DNA of 64,000 nt from JBOFOR01 sp051654865 (GTDB lineage: Bacteria > Bacillota > Clostridia > Peptostreptococcales > Peptostreptococcaceae), in the NCBI GenBank assembly GCA_051654865.1, contig JBOFYV010000053.1, positions 62,001 to 126,000 of the forward strand, given 5' to 3'. Position 1 is the first letter of the stretch; each line of letters starts with the position of its first letter. Under the pieces are notes generated by a model. That model was not told the DNA's origin. It saw only the letters and a program-made list of their open reading frames with translations, and ran no database searches. Below, one piece after another: positions 56,313-64,000 of this stretch. Made by a program: the position numbers and the translations under genes.

Positions 56313-57113
56313 CTATTTATGTACATATATATCAATAGTTCTTCGTCCCCAATTATAACATTCTTTTTCACTACTCATAAATATGTCTATTTTATTCCCT
56401 TTAATTGCTCCACCACAATCTTCTGCTGTAAATGTCATATTAAACTGAGGAATATAAACGTTGGTTCCATAAGGAATAATACTTGGATCAACAGCTATTG
56501 TACCCCATCTCGGTCTAGTACCTGTTGATGTTATAGTATCACCTGCATATGCAGTTGCCACTACTTCCATATGATTTCCTCCTCTTGAAAGATTTTCTCT
56601 TGATGCTACTGTAAATTCTTGTTTGATTCCTTTATTTACAACTTTTTCAACTGGCTCTTTAGATATTTCCTCTTTAATAATTTTATCCTCTACTAAGTTT
56701 CCATTTTCATATGTTAATTCATAAGTTATTGTTTTTTCACCACACTCACCATCTTGTTTCACAAAAGTTTTACCTTTTAATAGATTTTTATCCTCAATTA
56801 TTGTTATCTCAAAAGGTATTTTTTCAAATTCCTTTTTACTTTTAATGTCTACTTTTATAACTTCAATCTCCATATAGTCATCTAATTTCGTTCCTAGGCT
56901 AGGTGATATTTTGTCATTACTATCATATTCTATATTATTTTCATTTAATAGTGCCCTTACATCTTTTGCAAATGTTGAAGCTTTAATTATTTTTCCTGAG
57001 TATTGTATTGTTATTTGCTCTTTATTTAACTTCCAGTAAGTTCCTAATGTTAATGCTAACAAAGATGTGCATAAACATATAGTTAATATAACCTTTCGTT
57101 TTTTCTTATCCAA
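56313..57113 (-). CDS. YabE-type secreted wall hydrolase with G5 and 3D domains
   Basis: 266 residues. AAGGAGGGGAT lies seven bases before TTG 57113 (read as Met, MDKKKRK), so the longer frame is rejected. One N-terminal membrane segment (about 8-28) is followed by a DUF348-like domain (about 35-95), a G5 domain (about 95-170) and a 3D domain (about 190-264). The last shows VATAYAG, RPRWGTIAVDPSIIPYGT and AEDCGGAIKG, with the three catalytic-type Asp. Such proteins cut peptidoglycan during growth or germination. Confidence 0.9.
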   Translation of the reverse strand: MDKKKRKVILTICLCTSLLALTLGTYWKLNKEQITIQYSGKIIKASTFAKDVRALLNENNIEYDSNDKISPSLGTKLDDYMEIEVIKVDIKSKKEFEKIPFEITIIEDKNLLKGKTFVKQDGECGEKTITYELTYENGNLVEDKIIKEEISKEPVEKVVNKGIKQEFTVASRENLSRGGNHMEVVATAYAGDTITSTGTRPRWGTIAVDPSIIPYGTNVYIPQFNMTFTAEDCGGAIKGNKIDIFMSSEKECYNWGRRTIDIYVHK

Positions 57114-57261
57114 ATAATATCCCCTCCTTAAACTATTCTCCATATTTAATTTCTTTGTGTTTTCTTTTGTACTCTTTTTAATATGTATATTTAAAAATCT
57201 ATAAAATATGTAACTTTTTTGTAACCTTTTTGTTTGAGATTGATTTAATATTCTTATAAAT

Positions 57262-57294
57262 AAAAAAGCACATCTAAATTAGATGTACTTTTTT
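57262..57294 (-). terminator. Terminator
   Basis: AAAAAAGCACATCTA pairs with TAGATGTaCTTTTTT, downstream of the 129-residue protein gene. Confidence 0.75.
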
Positions 57295-57313
57295 CTCTGA
57301 TATATATTTATGT

Positions 57314-57703
57314 CTAATCTTTTCTGATACTTTTACGTTTATATTTTTTCTTTCTAATCTTTTTGACTTTTTTAGTTTTTGAACTTCTTAATATTTGTGA
57401 AGATATATCTTCAACCCCAGTATTTGTAGTATCAATTTCTGTAATTATATCATTTTGGTTATTCCTTATACCCCTTTGCAATCTAAGTGTAGCTAAATCT
57501 GATTGTACACTACCAAGAAATACGATAAATAAATCTAAGTCAATATCGTTCAATTCTTCAGCTATAGCATATGCTAGAACAGATGACAATACAACAAAAT
57601 CTGCGTAACTCCAATTTTGCATTCCTATTACATTTTTTTGAGAGGTATTCTTTGTACCGTTACAATTATGTCCACCATTACTACTATTGTTGAAATTGTC
57701 CAT
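57314..57703 (-). CDS. Hypothetical protein with hydrophobic centre and basic tail
   Basis: 129 residues. GGGGGAGGTAATATA precedes ATG 57703 (MDNFNNSSNG). An Asn/Ser/Gly-rich N terminus is followed by a helical stretch (VVLSSVLAYAIAEELNDIDLDLFIVFLGSVQSDLATL), which resembles the short clostridial DUF6774 type. A strongly basic tail follows (KKVKKIRKKKYKRKSIRK). The tail could bind nucleic acid or wall polymers. It is probably co-transcribed with the YgjP-like gene, 42 bases upstream. Confidence 0.6.
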   Translation of the reverse strand: MDNFNNSSNGGHNCNGTKNTSQKNVIGMQNWSYADFVVLSSVLAYAIAEELNDIDLDLFIVFLGSVQSDLATLRLQRGIRNNQNDIITEIDTTNTGVEDISSQILRSSKTKKVKKIRKKKYKRKSIRKD

Positions 57704-57745
57704 TATATTACCTCCCCCATTTAACATTTAAATATATACGTTCGC

Positions 57746-58492
57746 CTATAATATAAACTTGTGATTATTCTTTTTTAACCATTCTACTTCTGTCTTGTAC
57801 GTAGGCATAATAGACTTGACTAAATTATAAAAGCTCTTTGAATGATTCATATGAACTAAATGACAAAACTCATGTACTAAAATATAGTCTATTGCTGATA
57901 TTCTTAACATTGATAATTTTGAATTAATATATATTGATTTTTCTGACGTGCATGATCCCCATCTCTTTTTCTGTTCTTTTACTTTAAGTTTTGATGGCTC
58001 TAGATTATACATAACTGCCGAATTTGTCTTTAAAATTAAAAGCCTTTCCTTGACTATCTTTTCACTTTGACTTTTATACCATATTTTTATTTTGCTTCTT
58101 ATATATTCTTCTTCATCTGACTTTGTGTAAATTATCAACTTATTGTCTCTTATTAAAACCCCCGACTTAATATCTTCTTTCATATTGTTAATTATTATTT
58201 CTAATATATATTCATTTCCTAAGTAATATAGTATCGAGCCATTTTCTATTTTTTTTAGATCTATAGCCTCGTCAATATCCTTGTATTTTTCTATTTTATT
58301 TATAATCCAATTCTTATTTTCTAATATGATTTCTTTTAACGCTTTTTCACTCACATTAGGTGGAGATATTATACTTACTTTGTCCTTTGGTCTTACTTGT
58401 ATTGTTATATTCTTCCTTTTTCTATATACTATTAGAACTTCTACATTAAGTTTTTCCTGTTTTATTAAAATATTATTCTTACCTTTATTCAT
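57746..58492 (-). CDS. YgjP-type zinc metallopeptidase
   Basis: 248 residues. The C-terminal domain has the zinc site VHEFCHLVHMNHSKSFY (HExxH with the third His a few residues on) and RWGSC upstream. This is the YgjP/M48-like family of unknown substrate. An N-terminal beta-rich half has VRPKDKVSIISPP and LGNEYIL. There is no membrane helix, so it is cytoplasmic. Confidence 0.85.
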   Translation of the reverse strand: MNKGKNNILIKQEKLNVEVLIVYRKRKNITIQVRPKDKVSIISPPNVSEKALKEIILENKNWIINKIEKYKDIDEAIDLKKIENGSILYYLGNEYILEIIINNMKEDIKSGVLIRDNKLIIYTKSDEEEYIRSKIKIWYKSQSEKIVKERLLILKTNSAVMYNLEPSKLKVKEQKKRWGSCTSEKSIYINSKLSMLRISAIDYILVHEFCHLVHMNHSKSFYNLVKSIMPTYKTEVEWLKKNNHKFIL

Positions 58493-58554
58493 AAATTACC
58501 TCTATTACTTATATTTTTTGTTTTGTATCTGTGTATTATTTCAATTATAACCAA

Positions 58555-58581
58555 AACACCCACTATAATGAAGTAGGTGTT
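58555..58581 (-). terminator. Terminator of the deacetylase gene
   Basis: On the minus strand AACACCTACT pairs with AGTGGGTGTT through a G-U wobble, followed by TTGG. Pairing is complete only on this strand. Confidence 0.6.
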
Positions 58582-58592
58582 AATTAATGTTT

Positions 58593-59378
58593 CTATTTTT
58601 CATATAAATTGCCTAGCCAAAAATTCTGAGGTTCTTGTTCTTGATCTATTGCTTTAAATTCATAACCCTCATCGTGTAAGTATTTTAATAGTTTATCTAA
58701 AGCCTCAACTGTTTGCTTCTTTTCATGTATTAGTATTACTATTTCATCTTGATTCTTAGAGTACATTTTTACATTATTTATAATTTGTTCTGATGAAGCT
58801 CTCCAATCTTCGGTGTCAATATCCCAATCCCAAATGCTATATCCACTATTTACCAAGTTATTATATACCTCTGTAGAGGTATATGGCTTACTTCCATATG
58901 GTAGTCTTATTAGATTAGTTTTTTGTCCTGTTATTCTATAAAAGGTTTCTTTATTTTTATCAAATTCCTCTTTAGCTGAAAAATTAGTTCTATATAGCTC
59001 ATGTATATCATGAGAAACACTATGAAGTCCAATCGCATTGCCTTTGCTTAATGCTTCTTTAACTTTTTCAGGGTATACTTTCATATTCCTATCTATCATA
59101 AAGAATGTACCTTTTGCTTTATACTTTTCTAATATTTTAATAATATCTTCGGTATATTTAGATGGTCCATCATCAATAGTTATGTATGCTATTTTCTTAC
59201 TTGATTTAAGACTTTCACTTTCTGATAAATTTAAAGTTATTGAGGTTTTGATATTTTTATTTTCAATTGTATAACCATAAGTTGTATTAATATTTGCTAT
59301 GGTTATGGACATAAATACCATCAAACTATTCTTTAAAACTTGTTTTATCTTTTTATTATGCCTAAATTTTTTGTCCAT
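58593..59378 (-). CDS. Polysaccharide deacetylase (NodB domain), exported
   Basis: 261 residues. One N-terminal membrane segment or signal (about 15-32, SLMVFMSITIANI). The NodB domain (about 62-245) has TIDDGPSKYT (catalytic and metal Asp at 69-70), HSVSHD (zinc His), RLPYGSKP and WDWDIDTEDW. It would remove acetyl groups from peptidoglycan or another surface sugar chain, which often gives lysozyme resistance. It is monocistronic. Confidence 0.9.
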   Translation of the reverse strand: MDKKFRHNKKIKQVLKNSLMVFMSITIANINTTYGYTIENKNIKTSITLNLSESESLKSSKKIAYITIDDGPSKYTEDIIKILEKYKAKGTFFMIDRNMKVYPEKVKEALSKGNAIGLHSVSHDIHELYRTNFSAKEEFDKNKETFYRITGQKTNLIRLPYGSKPYTSTEVYNNLVNSGYSIWDWDIDTEDWRASSEQIINNVKMYSKNQDEIVILIHEKKQTVEALDKLLKYLHDEGYEFKAIDQEQEPQNFWLGNLYEK

Positions 59379-59572
59379 AACTTTTCCTCCAATGCGTACT
59401 TATTTGAATGTCATTTTCTCTTCTATTCATATATATTATTAGTTAAATTTCTTCTTTTATCAGCATTTGACATAAATATATTTCAGTTTTGTATATTAAT
59501 TTTTGGAAATATATCATTTTTTATATATTTTTATATTTTTATTCCATTTCTATTATGATGTAAGTTGTACAA

Positions 59573-59606
59573 AAATAAACCTAAGGATACATCCTTAGGT
59601 TTATTT
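59573..59606 (-). terminator. Terminator of the glucoside operon
   Basis: AAATAAACCTAAGGAT pairs with ATCCTTAGGTTTATTT, a 16-bp perfect stem. Confidence 0.9.
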
Positions 59607-59614
59607 CTGTATAA

Positions 59615-60406
59615 CTATATATTTATATCTACTTCGACTCCAAAGTGGTCTGATATTATATCCTTATTTATACCATTAAATATTACATTCGAACTTTTAA
59701 TCTCTATATTCTTATTTGTAAATATAATATCTAATCTTAAGTTTTCACTATTGCTGTCCCATCCTGCGATTTTACCTTTTACAGTTATTCCATTATCTTT
59801 TTCGTTTGCTAAACTGTATGTATCAATTAATCCATTATTAATCAAGTAATCATATCCTTCTTGTCTAATATAAGCATTATTATTGAAGTCTCCCATAATA
59901 AATACTAGTTCATTTGTATCTATATCTTTGATTAGTTTATTTGCTTGATATATAAATGGTTCTTCTTCATCTTTCCACCATCCTAAGTGGCAAGAATAAA
60001 ACACAATATCCCTTCCATTATAATCAAGTTTAGTTTTAATTAATTTTCTAGTTTTCCAATATCTAATATCTGTGGATTCAGAAACATAAAAACTACTCTT
60101 TTTATTTATAGGTAGCTTAGTCATAATACAAAGTCCTTCTGAGTAACATTCATATCCAATATGCGCTACATCCCAATAAAAATTATATGTTGTATTACCT
60201 AATCGTTTTAATTCTTCATTTAATAAAAATACAAAATTATCTTCTCTGATGTTTTCATACATAACTTTAGAATTTATCAATTGACTAACTTCTTGTAAAG
60301 CTATTACTTCATATTTTTTTTCATCAATAATTTTTGCTAGATACCGAATTTTTCCTATTTGATTTTCTTCTTGCCAAGAATGACAGTTTAGTGTTAATAA
60401 TTTCAA
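59615..60406 (-). CDS. Endonuclease/exonuclease/phosphatase (EEP) family hydrolase
   Basis: 263 residues. The EEP fold motifs LLTLNCHSWQ, IALQEVSQ (metal Glu), GDFNNNAY (catalytic Asp/Asn) and a C-terminal SDHFGVEVD (catalytic His) are all seen. There is no signal peptide. It begins three bases after the PTS gene ends and so must be translated from the same message. In sugar operons such enzymes may act on sugar phosphates or phosphodiesters; the target is unknown. Confidence 0.85.
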   Translation of the reverse strand: MKLLTLNCHSWQEENQIGKIRYLAKIIDEKKYEVIALQEVSQLINSKVMYENIREDNFVFLLNEELKRLGNTTYNFYWDVAHIGYECYSEGLCIMTKLPINKKSSFYVSESTDIRYWKTRKLIKTKLDYNGRDIVFYSCHLGWWKDEEEPFIYQANKLIKDIDTNELVFIMGDFNNNAYIRQEGYDYLINNGLIDTYSLANEKDNGITVKGKIAGWDSNSENLRLDIIFTNKNIEIKSSNVIFNGINKDIISDHFGVEVDINI

Positions 60407-60409
60407 TTT

Positions 60410-62062
60410 TTATGCTCCTAACATATCTAATATATTCGATTTTATAACATCAGCCTTAGGTCCATATACAGCTTGAACGCCTTTATCCTTTAATATAAGC
60501 CCCAAAGCACCTGCTTTTTTCCATTCTTTTTCATTGTTTACTAAATTTATATCTTTAACTGTAACTCTTAAACGAGTCATACAAGCATCAACGTCTACTA
60601 TATTATCTTCTCCACCTAATAATTCTATTATTTTTTGAGATAATTCATCACTTTTAATACTTACATTTTTAGATGTTTCACTACCTTCTTCTATGTAATT
60701 ACCTTTACGCCCTGGAGTAGCTATATTAAATTTCTTTATCAAGAAGTTGAATACTGTAAAGTTTAATATAAAGAATGCTATAGATGATAATATGAAGTTT
60801 ATTAGATCCGGTGCTAAGCCCGCTTTTACTAACATTGGTGTACGAGTTAAAAACTCTATAAAACCAAATGCATGTACTCTTAAGTTTATTATGTCTGCAA
60901 GTGCAAATGCTAAACCTGTAAGTATAGCGTATGCAATATATAATACTGGTGATACAAACATAAACATAAATTCTATCGGCTCAGTAACACCTGTTAAAAA
61001 ACATGCAAGTAATGCTGATAAGAATATAGGTTTATAGTTTTTGAGTTTGTCATTATCAACGTTTTTGTACATAGCTATTGATATACCTGCTAATGATGCA
61101 GTAGATAATATAACTTGTCCTGCTTTAAATCTAGCTGGTGTTATTGTTGAGATTAATTCATTATATGAAGCCATATCTCCTACAGATTTAAAGTTTATTA
61201 AGTCTGCTATCCAAGCTAACCATAATGGGTCTTGCCCTGATACCATTGTTCCTTGAGCTGCACCCGTAGCTATTTCGTATATTCCACCTAATTCTGTATA
61301 GTTCATAGGTACTGTTATCATATGATGTAGACCAAATGGTAATAATAATCTTTCAAGTGTTCCATACACAAATGGGGCAAGTATTGGTGCTGTATCTCTA
61401 GATGACGCTATCCACATACCAAATGAATTTAGCACACCTTGTATAAATGGCCATATTATAGATAAAATTATAGCTGATACAACTGAGCCTAATATCACTA
61501 TAAATGGTACAAAACGCTTTCCATTAAAAAATGCTAATGCTTGTGGTAATTTATCAAAATTGTAGTATTTGTTGTATAGGTTTGCTCCTATAAATCCTGA
61601 TATTATACCTACAAACACTCCCATATTTAATGCTGAAGCCCCTAATATAGAAGTAAAGTAATCTTTTACTACTAATGTAGCTCCTGTTAAAGATATAACT
61701 GTAGCATTTGGATCCCCTAACATCTCTCCACTTACTCCGAATATTGCTCCTGTAACACGATTTATTAATATAAATGCTATAAGTGCTGCAAATGCACCTC
61801 CTGCTCTATCTTTTGCCCAAGATCCTCCTATAGCTACTGCAAATAGAATATGAAGGTTTCCTATTATTCCCCACCCCAGATCTTCTACTACTCTAGCGAC
61901 AGTCATTATAGTTTGTGTATCTGATGACATTCCTATTATTTTACCAATAGATACCATTAATCCTGCGGCAGGCATTACTGCAATTACAACTAGTAGTGCC
62001 TTTCCAAATTTTTGCCAAAAATCGAATGATACTAATTTTTTCTTTTCCCCTAATTTTTCCAT
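60410..62062 (-). CDS. PTS IIBC transporter for alpha-glucosides (maltose-type)
   Basis: 550 residues. The IIC domain (about 10-420, ten helices, MPAAGLMVSIGKI, GVTEPIEFMFMFV) is followed by a IIB domain (about 475-550) with the phosphorylated Cys in DACMTRLRV and the end DVIKSNILDML. There is no IIA domain, so phosphate must come from a separate IIA-Glc protein. It transports and phosphorylates a glucoside for the glucosidase encoded upstream, 43 bases away. Trehalose, maltose and glucose are all possible. Confidence 0.88.
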   Translation of the reverse strand: MEKLGEKKKLVSFDFWQKFGKALLVVIAVMPAAGLMVSIGKIIGMSSDTQTIMTVARVVEDLGWGIIGNLHILFAVAIGGSWAKDRAGGAFAALIAFILINRVTGAIFGVSGEMLGDPNATVISLTGATLVVKDYFTSILGASALNMGVFVGIISGFIGANLYNKYYNFDKLPQALAFFNGKRFVPFIVILGSVVSAIILSIIWPFIQGVLNSFGMWIASSRDTAPILAPFVYGTLERLLLPFGLHHMITVPMNYTELGGIYEIATGAAQGTMVSGQDPLWLAWIADLINFKSVGDMASYNELISTITPARFKAGQVILSTASLAGISIAMYKNVDNDKLKNYKPIFLSALLACFLTGVTEPIEFMFMFVSPVLYIAYAILTGLAFALADIINLRVHAFGFIEFLTRTPMLVKAGLAPDLINFILSSIAFFILNFTVFNFLIKKFNIATPGRKGNYIEEGSETSKNVSIKSDELSQKIIELLGGEDNIVDVDACMTRLRVTVKDINLVNNEKEWKKAGALGLILKDKGVQAVYGPKADVIKSNILDMLGA

Positions 62063-62105
62063 GATAGTCTCCCTTTCTTTCTAATAAATTATATTTAGTT
62101 TTATT

Positions 62106-63767
62106 TTAAATCTTGTAAAGTCTAGCTTCCCAAGGATTTAATGTTAATTTAACAGTATTATCATGTTTATTTACATTGTAATTTGATAATTTTAAATTAT
62201 CATAGCTTAGCATATTTTTAGAATAATCATAACTTGCATTTTCATCACTTATATTACATATTACTAAGAATTTTTCATCACCTAATATTCTTTCATATGC
62301 AAATATTTGTTCATTATCTGGCAATATCAATTTGTACTCTCCATATATTAAACATTGATATTCTTTTCTTACTCTTATCATTTTCTTATAAAAATTAAGT
62401 ATAGAGTTTTTGTCGTTTAATTGATCCTCTACATTTATTACTTTGTAGTTTTCATTTATTTTTATCCATGGTTTTCCTTGTGTGAATCCACCACTTGTCG
62501 AATCATTCCACTGCATAGGTGTTCTAGTGTTATCTCTAGACCTAACTGATACTATTTTTAATGCTTCATCTTTACACATTCCAGAGTCTATTAGTTCATA
62601 ATACTCATTTTTAGTTCTTACATCATCATAGTCATTTATTTCACTATATTCAACATCCGTCATTCCTATTTCTTGTCCTTGGTATATAAATGGAGTTCCT
62701 TTGTGCATAAAATACATAAGAGCTAATGCCTTAGCACTTTCATTTAAATACTCCTTATCATTCCCCCATGCTGATACTATTCTAGTTACATCATGATTTT
62801 CTACAAACAGTGCATTCCATCCGTTTTCAGCTAAACTAATTTGCCATTTATTCCATACTTTCTTCAAATTCGGTAAATTAAAATCCGACCCTCCATCATT
62901 ATTCCATAAATCTATATGCTCAAACTGGAATAACATATTGAATTTTCCATTTTCTTCTCCTACCCATAAATATGCTTCTTCAGCTTTAACTCCATTTGCC
63001 TCTCCCACTGTCATAATATCGTATTTATCAAAAGTGTTAACCTTGATTTCTTCCAAGTAACTATGTATTCCCTCTACATTCATATGCTTGCTAAAAGATG
63101 GTACATACTTTAAATTCTCAGGATTATCTAAATCAATCAGTCCATCTTCTTTATTTATATGACTGATTGCGTCTACTCTAAATCCATCTATACCTTTATC
63201 TAGCCACCAATTCATCATATCATATATTGCTTTTCTCATATCTTCATTTTTCCAGTTTAAATCCGGCTGTTTTTTACTAAATAGATGTAGAAAATATTGT
63301 TCTGTTGCTTCATCATATTCCCAAGCAGACCCTTTAAATATACTCTCCCAGTTATTAGGCTCTTTCTCACCCTTACCTCCTCTCCATATATACCAGTCTC
63401 TTTTAGAACTTTCTTTTGATGATCTAGACTCTATAAACCATGGATGTTCATCACTTGTATGATTTATCACTAAGTCTATTATCAATTTCATACCTCTTAT
63501 ATGAATTTCTTTTAGTAAATTATCAAAATCTTTCATATCTCCAAATTCTCTCATTATATCTTGATAATCACTTATATCATATCCATTATCATCGTTTGGA
63601 GATTTATACATTGGACATATCCAAATAACATCTATGCCTAGCTCTTTTAAATAGTCTAGTTTAGATATTATCCCTTTTAAATCTCCTATTCCGTCATTAT
63701 TAGAATCCTTAAAACTTCTTGGGTATATTTGGTAGCATACAGCTTCCTTCCACCATACTTTTTTCAT
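62106..63767 (-). CDS. GH13 alpha-glucosidase (oligo-1,6-glucosidase / phosphotrehalase type)
   Basis: 553 residues. Alpha-amylase superfamily motifs: VINHTSDEH, GFRVDAISH (nucleophile Asp), TVGEANGV (acid/base Glu) and VENHDVTR. The opening WWKEAVCYQIYPRSFKDSN is typical of oligo-1,6-glucosidase and trehalose-6-phosphate hydrolase. It is cytoplasmic. Coupling to a PTS suggests the substrate is a phosphorylated disaccharide, but the exact one is unclear. It is the first gene of a three-gene operon under LacI-type control. Confidence 0.92.
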   Translation of the reverse strand: MKKVWWKEAVCYQIYPRSFKDSNNDGIGDLKGIISKLDYLKELGIDVIWICPMYKSPNDDNGYDISDYQDIMREFGDMKDFDNLLKEIHIRGMKLIIDLVINHTSDEHPWFIESRSSKESSKRDWYIWRGGKGEKEPNNWESIFKGSAWEYDEATEQYFLHLFSKKQPDLNWKNEDMRKAIYDMMNWWLDKGIDGFRVDAISHINKEDGLIDLDNPENLKYVPSFSKHMNVEGIHSYLEEIKVNTFDKYDIMTVGEANGVKAEEAYLWVGEENGKFNMLFQFEHIDLWNNDGGSDFNLPNLKKVWNKWQISLAENGWNALFVENHDVTRIVSAWGNDKEYLNESAKALALMYFMHKGTPFIYQGQEIGMTDVEYSEINDYDDVRTKNEYYELIDSGMCKDEALKIVSVRSRDNTRTPMQWNDSTSGGFTQGKPWIKINENYKVINVEDQLNDKNSILNFYKKMIRVRKEYQCLIYGEYKLILPDNEQIFAYERILGDEKFLVICNISDENASYDYSKNMLSYDNLKLSNYNVNKHDNTVKLTLNPWEARLYKI

Positions 63768-63784
63768 ACTATTCTCCTTTTAGT

Positions 63785-63796
63785 GCAATCGATTGC
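63785..63796. promoter_or_regulatory. LacI-type operator, proximal
   Basis: GCAATCGATTGC, a perfect 12-bp palindrome, 18 bases before the glucosidase start. It has the central CG typical of LacI/GalR-family operators. An identical copy lies at 63918-63929. Confidence 0.75.
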
Positions 63797-63859
63797 GCAT
63801 TTTAATAAAAAAATATACGCATTTTAAACCTTTATGCATATTCTTAACTTAACAATTTT

Positions 63860-63888
63860 AATATACCATTTAATGCAAATGTTTTCAA
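63860..63888 (-). promoter_or_regulatory. Promoter of the alpha-glucoside operon with cre-like site
   Basis: On the minus strand TTGAAA (63888-63883), 17 bases, then TATATT (63865-63860). The -35 overlaps TGAAAACATTTGCA (63887-63874), which matches the CcpA cre consensus at 12 of 14 positions. Confidence 0.7.
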
Positions 63889-63917
63889 TATATATTTTTA
63901 CATTTTTTTATTTCTAT

Positions 63918-63929
63918 GCAATCGATTGC
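63918..63929. promoter_or_regulatory. LacI-type operator, distal
   Basis: GCAATCGATTGC, identical to the copy at 63785-63796 and 133 bp from it, upstream of the promoter. The pair could be bridged by a tetrameric repressor. Confidence 0.75.
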
Positions 63930-63938
63930 TTTTGTAAA

Positions 63939-63990
63939 ATATACTATCAAGCAGACATAGGTGTATCCCTATGTCTACTTGATAGTATAT
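63939..63990 (-). terminator. Terminator of a gene beyond the right edge
   Basis: A 23-bp stem (arms 63939-63961 and 63968-63990) with one non-complementary position. On the minus strand that position is a G-U pair, so it serves a minus-strand gene to the right. ATTTTAC follows. Confidence 0.75.
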
Positions 63991-64000
63991 TTGCTTTTTG

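Noticed and set aside
1..64000. CRISPR array, insertion sequence, rRNA or tRNA gene
   Set aside because: No regularly spaced repeats, no transposase gene and no RNA-gene-like segment was seen on reading both strands.

Overview
The window is strongly A+T-rich and reads as chromosome of an anaerobic, spore-forming, low-GC Gram-positive bacterium. The content points to the Peptostreptococcaceae / Clostridioides-Romboutsia-Paraclostridium neighbourhood. The evidence is an SspH-type spore protein, a lexA gene next to a Xer-like recombinase, an accBCDA operon, a giant 2-hydroxyacyl-CoA dehydratase activase, AsrC-like sulfite reductase, CoA-disulfide reductases, YabE-like 3D-domain and deacetylase wall enzymes, and a probable selenoprotein. 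The taxon is an inference; no rRNA or tRNA gene was found.

Layout. 1-6.5 kb: the tail of a hemolysin-III gene, a PAS-GGDEF-HD-GYP protein and the sbcDC operon. 6.5-11.6 kb: an unknown protein, an alpha/beta hydrolase, an acyltransferase, a CorA transporter and an AlaX editing protein. 11.8-14.8 kb: a small accessory patch with an orphan integrase, a GNAT enzyme and a leucine-rich-repeat protein. 14.9-23.4 kb: trmB, small unknown membrane proteins, the complete acetyl-CoA carboxylase operon accB-accC-accD-accA behind a FapR-like operator, sspH, a tyrosine recombinase and lexA. 23.6-30 kb: a secreted or anchored unknown, a two-gene MotA/MotB-like (ZorA/ZorB-like) proton motor pair, NhaA, YhaM and a large HEPN-motif protein. 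30.2-36.5 kb: the 1413-residue activase, small unknowns, a decayed GGDEF gene, and an ArsC/Spx-family gene whose active-site position is a TGA codon followed by a bSECIS-like hairpin. 36.6-47.2 kb: redox genes (a GlpA-like oxidoreductase pair, sulfite reductase, CoA-disulfide reductase-rhodanese with a divergent LysR regulator, NADH oxidase), plus folD, cutC and a YkgJ-type protein. 47.4-51.5 kb: the pstSCAB-phoU phosphate operon. 51.6-64 kb: dipeptidase, YitT, YihY, phosphoglucomutase, a 3D-domain wall enzyme, a YgjP-type peptidase, a polysaccharide deacetylase, and an alpha-glucoside operon (GH13 glucosidase, PTS IIBC, EEP hydrolase) controlled by two identical LacI-type operators and a cre-like site.

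Most genes form short operons separated by strong hairpin terminators. Several starts were moved downstream of the longest reading frame because a good Shine-Dalgarno sequence lies inside that frame.

The most unusual items are the candidate selenocysteine ArsC/Spx protein (about 35.9-36.2 kb), the stand-alone ZorAB-like motor (24.1-25.9 kb) and the HEPN protein near it (28.5-29.8 kb). All functional calls come from reading the sequence alone; no database search was run.
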